Source: Mnemiopsis leidyi
Taxonomy: Eukaryota > Ctenophora > Tentaculata > Lobata > Bolinopsidae
Length of the DNA stretch: 64,000 bases
Assembly: GCA_000226015.1 (NCBI GenBank)
Contig: JH154797.1
Coordinates: forward strand, 76,400-140,399
Reading direction: 5' to 3'
A program made the translations under genes and the position numbers. Within the stretch, counting starts at the first letter, position 1. Every line of letters begins with the position of its first letter. The notes beneath the pieces were generated by a model, which saw only the letters and a program-made list of their open reading frames with translations, did no database searches and had not been told where the DNA came from. This document shows positions 23,341-36,602 of the stretch, one piece after another.

Positions 23341-23362
23341 GAGCCCCGTTCCTCTGGGGCTC
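23341..23362 (+). other. Stem-loop GAGCCCC / GGGGCTC followed by CTCTTTT
   Basis: A perfect 7-bp stem with an 8-base loop (GTTCCTCT) and a T-rich sequence directly after it. It lies immediately 3' of the longer hairpin at 23248-23336 and may belong to the same transcript. Confidence 0.5.
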
Positions 23363-26300
23363 TCTTTTAAAGTGGAGCTACTAGTCGCTATTATATTAAA
23401 TCTCACCTGAAGAACTTGCTAAGGATTGGGCTGCTCATGAAGATTGTAATATTGTCGCGAATGGTAGTAATTTGACAAAATCCAATAATTCGTCAAATTA
23501 TGCAACTTCACAATCGTGACAATGTACCTTTCGACGCCATTAGAATATTTCAATACAAAGTCAAGGACTTGTCACACTAACAGAGTTGATACCGTGGCTG
23601 GTTATTGACGTAAAAGGTGTCGGTGACACTGATGGAATAGGTTTCGGTTCTAGGTTGTGTGCATAAAGAGGAAATAAATAATATCATTTTTAGATACGGG
23701 AAAATGTAACATAAATATCGGCCCTATAACACTATATACCACTCAAATATTCAAGAAAACTAAAAGTAGAACGCAGTTATAGTCAACACTCCAGCAGCCT
23801 ACAGAGGTTCGATCTTCCAAGCTACCAGACTGTCGGATTGTCGGTATCTGGCATGTATCCTTTGGCTCGTAACAATAATTCTTTAAGCTAATCCAGTGCC
23901 ATGGTACGGGGTGATTCAGATTTAAGAAACTGGATAAAGAAGATAAGCATATCTAATCAGACTATCTTCACCATGTGCCATATGCGCCATTAAATTTCTT
24001 CAACTTCAACCTCTTGATTAAAGCTTAAAAACAACAATAGCCTCTTTCTTTGGAAAATTTGTGGGGTACGAAAGAGAAAAGTGGAGGGTTTCTTGGAGCC
24101 AATCAGTAACTCGTATACTTATAGCCTCCCCGAAACCAGACGACGATAACGATAGAGACACGGCACTGTTTTAATCATTGGGCGAGTCTGCAACTGCCGG
24201 ACAATCCTCCGATAACTCGGTTTTAGTGCTCGAATAATTCGACATCTACTTGTCAATTCTATACAGGCCGGTAAAGTGCATGAAGTTGTCGCTCTACCGA
24301 TAATCGATAGTCTAGCAGGTAAGATCATGTTCTAGTCTGAAAGATGAGAGATCCGACTATAGTAGATCAATGTCATTGAGGGGGTCAGGGGGAGTAAGGA
24401 GCTTCCTAAGCGCATGACAAGCCAGGTACAAGTTATTGAGGAGAGGAGTAAGAAGGGGGATGTCACCAGCAACTTCTCAGCCCCTCCCTTTTTCTTTGGG
24501 GCTGTACAAGGCAATATATCGCAAGAGGGGTGCCTGATCACTTTTGATGCGCTGTTGGGCAGCTCGCAAGCCCTGTAACGCATATTGCAGGTGGGAGGAG
24601 CAGCTAGTACTGCATTGATCTGAGCTGAACGGGCCTAATGAATTGTTTCGGCAACAATGACAGGGATAGAATAGAATTTGATGTTTGATCAGGGTCACGG
24701 TTTTGTCTGTGTCGCTTATCGGAATGGAATAGCAGAGGTTAATTACAGGTTGGAAAGCAACCATTGTTCAGATGATCAGTAGTGAAATCATCTTCCAATG
24801 ACTGAACGACAAATATACTGTGAATTATATTCAAACGATGGTTGTGTGAGGCAGAAATACATCGGCCTCCACAAGTTAACAAGTTTTGAATAATGATAAG
24901 CTAAATCAAAAGTGCCAGATTTTCTATTTGCATGATTTTTTATTCGCTTATTATTATCACAAAGTTACAAAATCATTGCTACAATGGGAATTAGAATTTT
25001 GCCTATGATATTTCTAATTCTTTCGCTAAAGCCTAGTCACAGTATTCAATTGAACCTATATCGCACTATCCGCAGGCAAATGACGTAGAAATTTTCCCTT
25101 ACCCACCATAGTTCCCTTACCCAACAGCTTTATAAAAAGCGGTTTCTATGAAGTCGGATTATTGCTGATTGATGTTCAGTAGTCATTGATGAATTTAATT
25201 ATAGCAGATTCATCCATATTTTCAGTTAGAGTTAATAATTATGAAGCACGTACAATATTGGAATATTCAAAACATCTAATATGCTTATGACCTATTGAAT
25301 TTGAATAAAATAAGCTTATAGATACCATCAAGAATTAAGCTATTAATGGTTAAAGCACAATACTTACACAAGGGACCATGAAGAGGCTTGAAAAAGTTAA
25401 CAGGAGCATTTTGGCTTGATCGGAGAAGAAAATTATGAAAATCAAAATTTTGCTGGATTCCCCGCTTTTAAGCAACGTACTAGGACGTGAAAATTGATGT
25501 GATCATTAGGGAAAATTACAAAACTAATAACTAATGGGCAACGTGTTAATGAAAATCTTGATAAATTGATCGCTCGTTTACGCCTTATACAGCGGGGAAA
25601 GAATTTGCTAAAACACCGACCACTGGAGAATCAAGGAAATCCCGGGAGCGCATTAATATGCACCCACAGACGAGGGATAAGGTAATACCTGATCGATTAT
25701 TGGACGGTAACACTAACTACTGCCTCCGAGGTCATGGGCATATTACGAGCGTTTTGTTGTCGATTTAAACGATTGTGAACCATTTAAAAACCGATTTAAA
25801 TCCTCATGATTGTCTCCAAAAGCTTTCCTTGGACCGAGGTCATGTCATTTGGAGCATCTGCACAAGTCGGCGTAGGAAAGGGGAGGAGGATGTTTAGGAA
25901 GGCTATCCGTCAAAATGAAGTGAACAACCGTCACTTTGGCGTTACCTAATAACCCTTATTACTACCGATGTGTTATGATTGGCAGCTTAAGATCAAGCCT
26001 CAATGAAAATACCTCAATGATTTATCACATACAGACATGGTATTCGAGCATCTAGTCGTGGGTGGTTTACAGTAAATCATCAGTTGTTTTCTTAGATGCA
26101 CAATGAGTACAAAATTGAACTGACCAAAAAGAGGTTATTTACCATGTCAAATATGCAAGTCGACTATGCTGTTATGCATGATTGGTGATGCATTTCCTCA
26201 TCTAAACAACTACAAAATACCTATTTAGATCCAAAGATCTTAATGAAGAAAATAACGTAGAACATTTAAAAAACTTATAGACGACTAACAACAATCAACC

Positions 26301-29300
26301 AGGCTTATCCATCGCCGAACCTTCATAAAAGCACTAGTCAAAGTAGAACCTCAGCAGAAAAACGAGGTCGTCTTTAAGTTAAACGTATCTCAAAACTACA
26401 TATCGTACTTGAACTACTGTGCAAAACGCGGTTGGCACGAATCACAAAAAGAGAGTGATAAAGCATAAAGTTTATAGCTTTGGGTGCGCATCACGTGTAA
26501 AACGTACTTAATGTTACTGTTACGGCGGGGTGGGGAGGACGTATTTACAGTCTACTTATACACTAAAAAGTAGAAACGACGTAACCATAGGCCAGAAGTA
26601 CAAGCTTCGACATGATGAAAGGGCGCTGTTTTTATTCGAGAGTAATGCTCTCAATTCAGCAATGTTTGAAAGTCTTAAATGTCTTCCAACCATATATGTT
26701 TTGACATACATGTTAATCCAGCTATCCTTGCACATGATGAAGTACTAAAAACATCTAACATCCTGGTTCAACCTAGTGCCTCAACTTTAAAAAACTGATA
26801 GAAATACAAATCAACAATCCAAAACTCACATACAAAACGGATCACCAATCAGAATTTTCTAGTAACATGATTTTGACTAGGCAAATACCCAAATACATAA
26901 CCATTCGACCAGAACACACAACGCGAGGAAAATAGTCGGCCCTCTATTTCCGCAATAGCGATTAACCACTACATACTTACAACTTCTATAATGAAATGCA
27001 CGTACTAATTTACGAATAATTATACTAAACAACTGATCCTCCTCAATCGATAAGCGGATGAGATAAATCTAGTTTGGTCATGTTATTATAGAGAACTGAT
27101 CCATGAAAGTTGAAATCCGCGGTCAACATTCCGAGTTGAACCATTCAGGAACCGCAATATCAATATAGATAGGTAGTTTTGAGAAGGTTAAAAATTTGTC
27201 GTAATGGTTTCATGTGACAACGATTGACCAATGAGAGTCAGGTACGGCCAATTACTATATCGAGCAACGCCATCACTATATAGACGATTGGTGACCCCTC
27301 ACAAATTTTGACCAACGAGAAGCTTTAAAAGTTGAAAAACGGTGCTCTATACTTCTTGCTTCTGATTGGTTAAAATTGTGGCAACATAAATTCAAAGGTG
27401 AAAAAAGCCGATAAAATTCCCAACATTATTTGCTTCAACACAATAACTACTTCTTTTTCTAAATTCCTAATTCTATGAATTTTAAGTAGCTTGTATAAAA
27501 GATCGAAGGCTGAAGCAAATCAGATGAGAAAAGTTACATCATAGTCAGTACGGTCGCAACATTAAACTTTTTGGCAACATTTATTGCTGCGGATGAGACA
27601 TGATTCAAATGATAAAAATGACAAATGTATCTTAAACCACGTCAATGTGCAAATCCTGAGCATTTTTATTTTTTACTACTTATTTGCTTTTAAAGAAAAT
27701 TTGAAACAGCAATTCTACTGCGTATACGAGCAATCAGCTGCTATATATGATGCCCATTTGCTTTGTATTCAATCGCCCATCGGAAGCCTTGGCCGTGCAT
27801 CAAATATCCGTCAAATTTCTTATCCACTCCAGTACCATTGTTAACTTCGTTCACGATATTATAAGCTTTGTTTAGAGAAGAATGTGACAATGAAATAAAG
27901 GCGAAAATTCGATACAGGAATCAAACGGTTGGATTGGATTGCCTCACATATATTAGGGTTATAATAATTATCAGCGCCAAAATGATATGAGTGGTTGAAA
28001 TTGGACAACTATGACTATGAGCTTGATATAATGGTTGCAAAGTCTCTACTTATTGGTTCTTTTTCTGCAAATTTTTGCAGAAATTCTACAATCGGCTGCT
28101 CGTATGAGATTTTGAAAGGAAAAGTTGCAAACTGTACATCAAAATGCAGCTCTTTTGCAGACAGGAGGAGCGTACCAGAGATGAAATACTTGGAGTAGTC
28201 GCCACCGTGAGCCTTCAAATAAGCACCAGGTATTTATAGTATCACTCCAGCTCACTAGGAATTTAAGGGAGATTCCTTCTGTGTTGTGCCTCTCCTAGTT
28301 GAAAAGAACGTATGTGTGCCAGTTGTTAATCGCAAAGAGATGATCGAGTAAAATAATTTGGAGCCGACGGTAGTCAATAACTTTTCTGTGCAGACAAGCT
28401 CATTGGAAAGCCTTATTACCCATGCTAATCATTTGTGGTTTGCCTAACTGCAAAATAAGGGTATTTAAGAATAAGATTGCTCTTAATACTATTCTCAAAT
28501 TCTATACATAGGCTGAAAAATACTAAATAGACACAACCATCGTCATGGTTGGGATTTTAAAGCCCTTTAATCGTTGTGAAACAGCTGCCAGCATCCTGAG
28601 CCAGTATATTGGCATTCTTATCACGATTTTGGCTTTTTTCTATAGCTGGAACTGGTAGGTACCGAAAAAAATGCCAGGTGAATTTTGGTACATACAATTA
28701 GAGAACAGCTCGGAACGCGACCGAATCAACTCACAAGCCCAAATATGAGGGCAATGTTTTGGGTGGTGCCTCTAAATCCATCAGGTTTTTAATTGCAACA
28801 CAAAATTTTCCCACCTATTAGCTGCTCAAAATTAGACACCATGAGGCAATCTTTTGTCGCTCACTATCATGCCAAGGACCGGTTCTTGACAAGCTTTGAA
28901 GTTTCAACAGGCATGGTAATGAACGAGTAGTTCATTGGCTTATCAAGATGCTCTTCCTCTAATCTTCAGACGTAACTGCTGTCTCGAATAATCCCCTGGT
29001 CAATAATTAGCCTTCATAATCACGATTACCACAGAATTTGAAACTCATTACCCTATTTCGGATACAAACTCAAAGGCGTAAGTAAGTGAGTAACTCGGGA
29101 AGAGCAGCAACTGTCTGTAGGAGTGATAATAATTGGTATTCTTGGAGTGTGACGGACTGTTAGAATTGACACTTTCCATTGTTTGTCTCCAATAATTATC
29201 ATATTGCCAAACACATTTATGTTTACCCTGAGGAATTAAGTCCATTTTATTCTATTTAATTGTTTAAAAAATGTTTAAAATTGGCTCACATGGGTATGAC

Positions 29301-31176
29301 AGTTATATCGTTGAATTAAAGCTTCAGAAAATTCAAAAATTTGACAAGTCATATGACTGAATAGCAAGCAAAATGAGGTTAACAATTCTTTAGAAGCAAT
29401 GATGAAATAACTGTGTCTGGTTCCCAACATATAATAAAAGATTAAACTCTTAATTTTAAAAAATTGACAGAATTCTCTTGAGAGATTTCCCTCTCTTCCA
29501 ATCAAAACAAATACATAAAAATTATTTACATGGTTGTTTATCCCAAAGTGTTGACATGATCTTTAGAAATGTGAGATTGTGAGCAGAAATTTTGAACGTT
29601 CTGTTTGTCTTGAAATTCAGGAATGAAGTCAAGATAAAGGAATGAAGTCAAGATGAAGTTAAAAGTTATAGCCGGATCAAAGGATAAAAGAGAAACCATT
29701 ACATACTAATGCACTAATGCTTTTTCAGCGCAAACAAATGACTGTTTGTAATGCTATAATGATGCGATGCAAAGTTTACGGTGATCGTCTCCAAAAACAA
29801 GTTTATTCTACAAACAAAAAAACAGTTTTTATTCTTAGAATTGCCTATATTTTATTTACTGTCGTTTAGAGTCAAGCTTACAAACTTTTACTGCAAGTGA
29901 TGCGCAGACAAAAAAGTAAATATATTAGTATCAGCTTGTGTAAAGATTCTCCCGGCGCCGAAAGAGCTAGAGGTCGGCAGGCATGTTTAATCCAGCAATT
30001 AATAGCAACGAAGCTTTAAGCAAAAAAGGAGAAAACCCCTAACACTCGGACAGATATAGATTCAACAGATTGAGGCCAACGGTCGCATTGACCTAGTTAG
30101 ACACATCGACACTAACTTGATACGACCTACTTAAAATAGAGTTAGCTGATTGATTGACTTGTTTGAATTGATCCGTCCATTGAATCATTGAAAAGTAATA
30201 TACCTAGTTAATGTGTTATACATGAGTTTCATTCAAAGTGCTGCTCAAGTTTCCAACAAAGTGCTGCTCAAATACAATAACAATTTTCCTACAGTAACCT
30301 CTCATTAAAGTAACCTTATGTTAAAAGCCTTTGTTATCGAATTTGAAGGTTGTTTTCAGGAATGACACTCGACCAAGGTTAAATGTAGTTTGGTTTCAGG
30401 AATAATGATCAATATGTTCTTAACAGAGCATCAACTATAACTTTTATGACCAGCAAACAATCAACATACAAACATAAGGTAACTGTATCATCTAATTAAC
30501 TGTATGGAAATTGTCATTATATTGAGCAGCACTTTGTGTGAAACTTAAACACAACACTTTTAACCGGGTCTAGAGTTGTTTTCTTATTGCGGATGAATAC
30601 CTTAGTTATTTCGTTGGAAGAGAAAGTCTAATGGACTAATGTTGAGCAAAAATAAATATTTTGTTTCTTTTCAGACTTGTTGCATTATGAATGATACATA
30701 TTTCTTAGCTGCTTCGATTTCATTGTATCAAACCACTGACGGAATGGAAAAATGAAACTCACGTTTCTCTTATCAACATAATAAGATGAATATTCACAAA
30801 GTCAGACGCACAGATGAAATTTACATTCAAGTCATATTCATTTATATTTTATTATCTCATCTAAAGCTACAGAAGATTATTTCAGAAAATTAACATTTTT
30901 CAATAATAACGTGAATCAACTATCTTAGCTGACGACGATTAACACATGTTTATTGAAAGCTTCTCCAAAATTCAAACTCGTATCTATTTATATCTATCAA
31001 CCCCCCTACAAAATCAGCTATCTTTTCAGTAATTGACAACTGCAAGTCCTTCTGTAGTTGTGTGTAAGCACTGCTTAAATCACTTGTCAGAAAGAATCTA
31101 GATCAATAGTTGATAGGAGAATAAAAATGAATCAAGATTAACAGTTTATCTGAAGAAAGTTCAATAACGTTAATTC
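23363..31176. other. Gene-poor intergenic region, second part
   Basis: About 7.8 kb with no supported gene. It holds a hairpin CAGCCCC/GGGGCTG at 24478-24504 and short direct duplications (around 29615-29660 and 30230-30290). A repeat segment at about 27211-27262 has a second copy at 61596-61650. Open frames here have no recognisable domain. Confidence 0.45.
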
Positions 31177-31182
31177 TTTATT
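31177..31182 (-). other. Poly(A) signal AATAAA of the 384-residue GPCR gene
   Basis: TTTATT on the plus strand, 76 bp beyond the stop codon of the minus-strand receptor gene. Position and sequence fit a cleavage signal. Confidence 0.5.
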
Positions 31183-31257
31183 TAATTACATCCCTACAAA
31201 ATGGCACAGTCAATACTCAATATTCGCTGTTATTCTTAAAAACAATTACCACATTGT

Positions 31258-34200
31258 TCACGTTGCAACCAATGTTTGCTTGGTCGACTTTTCACGACAA
31301 TTCTCAAGACAAATCTCCTCCTTGATCTTCTTATTTCCGAAAGGATTACGAAGCTTAGAGCAGCAATGTTCTCTATACTGCAGTACTGTATTGCGCAGTT
31401 TCTTAGACCCCATCAGATAGACCAAGGGATTAGCACAGGAATTTAGTGTGAGAAGTACGAAATGGAACAACATGTTGATATAATGTTTGGCAAAGAAGCT
31501 GTGTTGGAGGAAGTCGGGTGGGTTTGAGTTCGAGATAGCAAACATGGCGGCTATAAAGGATGTTGTGATTCTGTAGACTACTGGGAGGTGGCAGAAGAAG
31601 AATATTATCGGGATGATGGTGACGGTACGAGCCGCGTTCTCTTCCGACTCTTTTTGCTTCTTTTTCACCACCTGGAGAGGTTGGGTCAGAAGGAAGTTTG
31701 AAATGATTTATCGTTGAATGAAGAAAGGAAAATAGTTTTTATCTATCAATTAACAAATGGCAAATAATTTCTAAACGTTTACCTTGTACTGTATATTTTT
31801 TCTGGTCGAGAGTCTCAACACGACCAAAAAGGAGGCTGTTCCGATGATCAGAGCAGGAATCGTTACCGCAACAACGGTTACCACAAACAAGAACGTGATG
31901 TAGTATACCATTCCTTTATCTGAAAGCGTAGAAAATCGATACGATTTCCATGTCTAGGTTTTTCCGTACATCTTTAGAGCATTATTTAGTCATTTGTTTA
32001 ACGATATTCTGATGACCATTAATCAAGAAATAGTAAGATAGCTTATAATTGTATCTTCGCCTTAAACTAAAGTACGTTATAATTTTGGATCAGAACTTCA
32101 GAATTCACTAACCAGCTAATGCACCGAACTTTCCCAAATGAGCGATGCTGTTTCCATACTCAGGCTTGTACCTTGAAAACAATATAAAGGTCAGATAAAC
32201 ATTCTGAAATACTATCATGAAGCGCTATTAAGTCCTTAAATCGTTGACATAAGACGCACTGCCTCTACAAAGGAAACAGGAAAAACACATGCAAACTGCA
32301 AAGTATGATTACAATCTCTATTGATTCAAAGGGCTGAAGGGGAATTAACGATATACTTACGAATGTTTACTTGAAACATAGAAGGGAAGGCAAGCGAAGG
32401 CCACAGCAATCATCCAGCTCGTTATAGCAAGTATGTAAATGTTCATGGGCCTGAAATGAATAAAGTTTGTAATTAGTCATGGTGGAACTCGAATGAGTAC
32501 TGAATTCCTCAAATCTTAATTGCTATGAATGGGATAATACTTACTTGTCTTTTAGTCTCATTCTTAACAAAATTTTGAAATGTTGGAAGTTTGTGATATT
32601 TAAAACAATTTATGCACCTGTGATCTAATGGGACTACGGACTAGGCTAAACTATAAGTATGTTTCATGGGCGATCCGACCAGATAAACATTGCAGGTCTA
32701 CCTAATTCTTAGTAGGTATAGCAGCAAATTCTTCTGGATATTTAAGTTGAAAACTTTAATGATTTTTTCTTGACTTTTTATTCCAAACTTAGGTGATCTG
32801 AGAAATTGAAGTTCAAACATTCCTGCTACCGTGCTATCGAGTTATTATAACATCCATAAAATAAGCGCTCGTTATCGAGCATGTCAACAGTCTTAGTTAA
32901 CCTAACAAAAATTAATCTTTTACGACAACTTTAAACGGTTAACAAGGTTTTACAAACGCAAACGTTTCATTCGCCTCCCTTGATCTTATAAAGTTAAACA
33001 TCCAACAAAAACATCAACAGTTTTATTAAACACATGAGTGACAGGAAGAGCATATTGAAGGGGACAAATTTCAATTTGCTCTGTCATGAAACCTTCAAAA
33101 TTTTTAACACTTTAACACCACTATAATTATACCAATAATTTTAAGTTGTCGAAGGACGAACATTTGATGGATTCACGAGCATCAAGCGGCTTCATTCGGC
33201 TCCCTAGTTTACAAAACAAAAACTTTGGGAGTCATTTACTTGAAGTATGTGTTTTACTTGAAGGGAATTATATAAAGAAGCAGAAGATAAAGAAGGAGTC
33301 ACCTACTTGAAGTTTGTGTTGTACTTGAAGGGAAGATCAAGAAGAAGAAGATAAAGAAGGAGTCACTTGTACTTGAAATATGTGTTGTACTTGAAGGGAA
33401 GATAAAGAAGAAGAAGATGAAGAAGGAGACACTAACTTGAAGTATGTGTTTTACTTGAAGGGAAGATCAAGAAGAAAAAGATAAAGAGGGAGTCACTTAC
33501 TTGAAGTATGTGTTGTACTTGAAGGGAAGATAAAAAAAGAAGGAGATAAAGAGGGAGTCACTTACTTGAAGTATGTGTTTTACTTGAAGGGAAGATAAAA
33601 AAGAAGGAAATCAAGGAGTTACTTACTTGAAATATGTGTTGTACTTGAAGGGAAGATACAGAGCTACGGCACGACGAACTGCTATAACACAGACCAGCAG
33701 CATGGATACCATGACGAATAGGTTGGAGCTCCAGCCTACCAGGTTTATAAGAATGTCGTACCAGAGCACTGAGCTGAATGTCTTAGCTTTCTGGAGTGGA
33801 TAATGTATGATTGGGCTAAGCAGAGTGGCATTGTTTACTAGAGGAGTATAGTTATCAGTTTATCAAAAATGTGGTCGAACTATGAGAGGAGCAAGCTTTT
33901 TTTTGATTGATTGAGGGGAGGTCGATGGCCGTGTGTCTATTCTGGGGAAGTTTCCATCACCCTTATGACATAGCAGTACAAAATAATATTAAAAATTCTA
34001 ACATGCGAAATCCGAATGTTTACTTCGTATAACTAACCTCAAAAAAGTCGTATCTGCCATAAAATAATGTAAACGCGTTGAAAGGAGTGGGGATGAGGAG
34101 GTTTCCAAGGTCTGCTATAGCAAGGTTACAGAGGAGCAGGTATGTAGTGTTGGTACACTTGGACCTTGTTTTGCAGACCGGACTTTTGAAGACCTTCTTT

Positions 34201-34482
34201 CCCAGGATCTTTAAAACGAAACCATTTTCTAGTGACCTGGGTGGAAGGATATTTTCGTGAGATATTTCATTATTTCAAATTTCAAAACACTAAGTTTAAC
34301 TCATTAGATTTAAGAAAGGAAAATGGCCCGACAATATGTGCAAAAATGAAAAGTATAAGAAATCGTAACAAATCCACACAAAAAACTCACCCAATTAAGC
34401 AGCAAAGTGTTACCAGAACGCCCAAGACAACGTCTGTTGTGTAATGGATACACGAGTCCGTAAATTCTTTTGTACACTTCAT
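31258..34482 (-). CDS. Class A (rhodopsin-like) G-protein-coupled receptor, seven exons
   Basis: Exons in transcript order are 34482-34391, 34236-34038, 33790-33627, 32450-32361, 32171-32113, 31919-31783 and 31671-31258. They total 1155 nt, encode 384 residues, and every junction agrees in phase. TM1 contains Asn35 (SLENGFVL). TM2 reads NLAIADLGN with Asp73. TM3 ends IAVRRAVAL, so the D/ERY motif is VRR (135-137). TM4 has Trp164. TM5 carries a Pro near 224. TM6 contains FFFCHLP (271-277), close to the class A CWxP motif. TM7 has NSCANPLVY, a good NPxxY (328-332). The N-terminus is short, without a signal peptide. ECL1 lacks the usual TM3 cysteine. The tail is basic with two adjacent cysteines (possible palmitoylation). 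It is probably a peptide or small-ligand receptor at the plasma membrane; the ligand is unknown. Confidence 0.88.
33228..33657 (-). repeat. Seven-copy tandem array of the GPCR exon 3 end plus splice donor
   Basis: Period about 62-66 bp. Each unit contains, on the minus strand, CTTCAAGTACAACACATA then TTCAA and a donor-like hexamer, followed by a T/C-rich spacer. The copy at 33627-33657 is the functional exon end. The six others lie within intron 3. The true site and the two nearest copies keep GTAAGT (33560-33565 and 33495-33500). Farther copies read GTTAGT, a changed form, GTAGGT and GTAAAT. Confidence 0.85.
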
Positions 34483-36530
34483 CTTATGTCCTACCGAAAT
34501 TAACTTGTAAAGGTCTATAGGAAAGCGTTTAGAACGGTCCATGGAAGTGATAAACAAATGGTTTAATGGTCAATTCTAGGATTATAGGATTCAAACAACA
34601 TAATTGTTTCAGTTTTCTTAGCCGACTGTTTGAACTCAAATGTCAAGACACAAGACGATGTCAAATTCGTCGAGGTTGGAAACGGAAATCAAGTCGATCA
34701 AAGCCTTCGGCTTGACAAAATCCATTACGGAAGCGCCAGCGTTCTTTGAGCGAGTCTAATTAGTGAAAAACTTTTAATTATCTCACGTTAAGAAACAATA
34801 CTACACTTCATTGCTCAATTATAACTGGAAAAAGCAAAGACAAAGGTTTGGACCTCGCAGTTTTTCTAGAGCGTCGCGCTATTATCATGCAGTATATCGC
34901 AACATCTGTTGTAAAGATACTCTAATTGTTCTCAATTTACGGGTCACCGGTCACGGCAACTACACCCTGTGCTAAGAGCAACCAGTAAGCAAGGCGTGAA
35001 ATACAGTAAGCAGTAACCCAGTCAACAGTCATGGCTCCTGCCTATGTCTGCTACCGAAGCGGAGCCGGGTGTCTACTTGCCAGATTCAAATCTATCATCA
35101 CACCAATTATGATAATCAATTCCATTAGTACATCCTATAATATAAATTATACTCAATATTCAAATTCAAACATGATAGCTTGATCTCTCATACCTCAAAC
35201 CTAGTCTATTCCATAAAAATTGAGCGCTACTGAAGGTCATATACTAACCCACTATTACAAAGAAACTTACCAGGTCAGCCTGGTCTACCCAGGATGACAA
35301 TGAAAGACCTCAGAAGCCCCAACACCTGTTTACTGTTTGTCCCTGTTTCAACTCGGAAAGTGCTAGGAAGAAGACCCTACAGGCTTGATGTGACGGGGTT
35401 AATAGGTCAAGATAGACACTACCTTGAAGCACTTGTCGGGGCACGTCATTTGTTGAGGGTTGAATTCGAGGTCGAACCTATTGGTACTTGGTAGAGCTGG
35501 GCTTTTAGGATCAAAGTCATTGGGGTGGAGGGATCATGTGTGCGCTAGTGATCAAGGGTAACGCGGACAGGCTGTTTTGTTTGCAGCGACTTTGACGTCA
35601 GCCCCACTGTTACCAGCGAATGATCACGACATCACGTTTTGAAGCAGATCTACAAAGTCGTAGCTCGAAGTCGTAGCTCGATTTTGAAGTAGGTAGAAAT
35701 TGCAAAATGTATCTAAGTAGGTTTGTCATAGTTCGATCAAACTACAGTTCGATCAAACTTGCAGTATTTTGCGAAACGACAGCAAGGCCAAACGACTCAT
35801 GATAGTCTTGACAATAGAGCCAGGTATCGCAAATTATGAAACAGTCCTTATTTTATAGTTTTATCATAACTTTCAGGATGATCTTTTAATAACACAAGAC
35901 CCAAAAGAAAATAAATATCTAACCAAACCTTCTGACAATGAATTGGGGTACCAATCATAACGTATATAATACCCCGTGAAAACTCTTACATATGAGCCTT
36001 GCTATAGTGATACTATTCAGGCATGCCATGAACATGTTCATCACCCATCAGCTACTCTACAGCTAGGTTCTACTTTTACTACGAAGAGTGAGATGCATCT
36101 GTATAGATTTTAAGGGTTTTATACATGAAAAATATTATGAGCTTAGTACGACTCACAGCAGTCATCCCTTGATGAAATCAACTCTTTAGTTGTGAGGAAA
36201 CATAGAGGAGCAAAACTGTTTTTTCAACAGCTGCAGGGATATTTTATAGTCAGAGAATTTCTCGAACAATGATTCTCACTACGTTTCTATGACCGCTCTG
36301 GTGCGAATTATGCGGGGAGACAATAAAATCACAGCAGCTGGTGATGATGAAGGATAAATTCACGGTTATAAACAACTTATAAAATTCGCTGTCGTATTCG
36401 TGAACATATGGTGTTCTGCACATAAAGATCTAAAAACAGAAATAATGTACGCTCATACAAGATTAGTTCACATCAAAAGCGGATGGTCTTGTTTTCTTAC
36501 TCTGCACTGTAATACTAGAGCTAAATCTAA

Positions 36531-36602
36531 GAAGCATAAACACTGACCATACCTATTTTAGCGAATGAAGCATAAACACTGACCATACCTATTTTAGCGA
36601 AT
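36531..36602. repeat. Perfect two-copy 36-bp tandem duplication
   Basis: GAAGCATAAACACTGACCAT followed by ACCTATTTTAGCGAAT occurs twice, identical, back to back. It is probably a recent slippage event. Confidence 0.9.

Noticed and set aside
24332-24764. Minus-strand frames of 83 and 95 codons in a GC-richer patch
   Set aside because: No domain, overlapping each other in different frames, and next to a hairpin. More like decayed repeat DNA.
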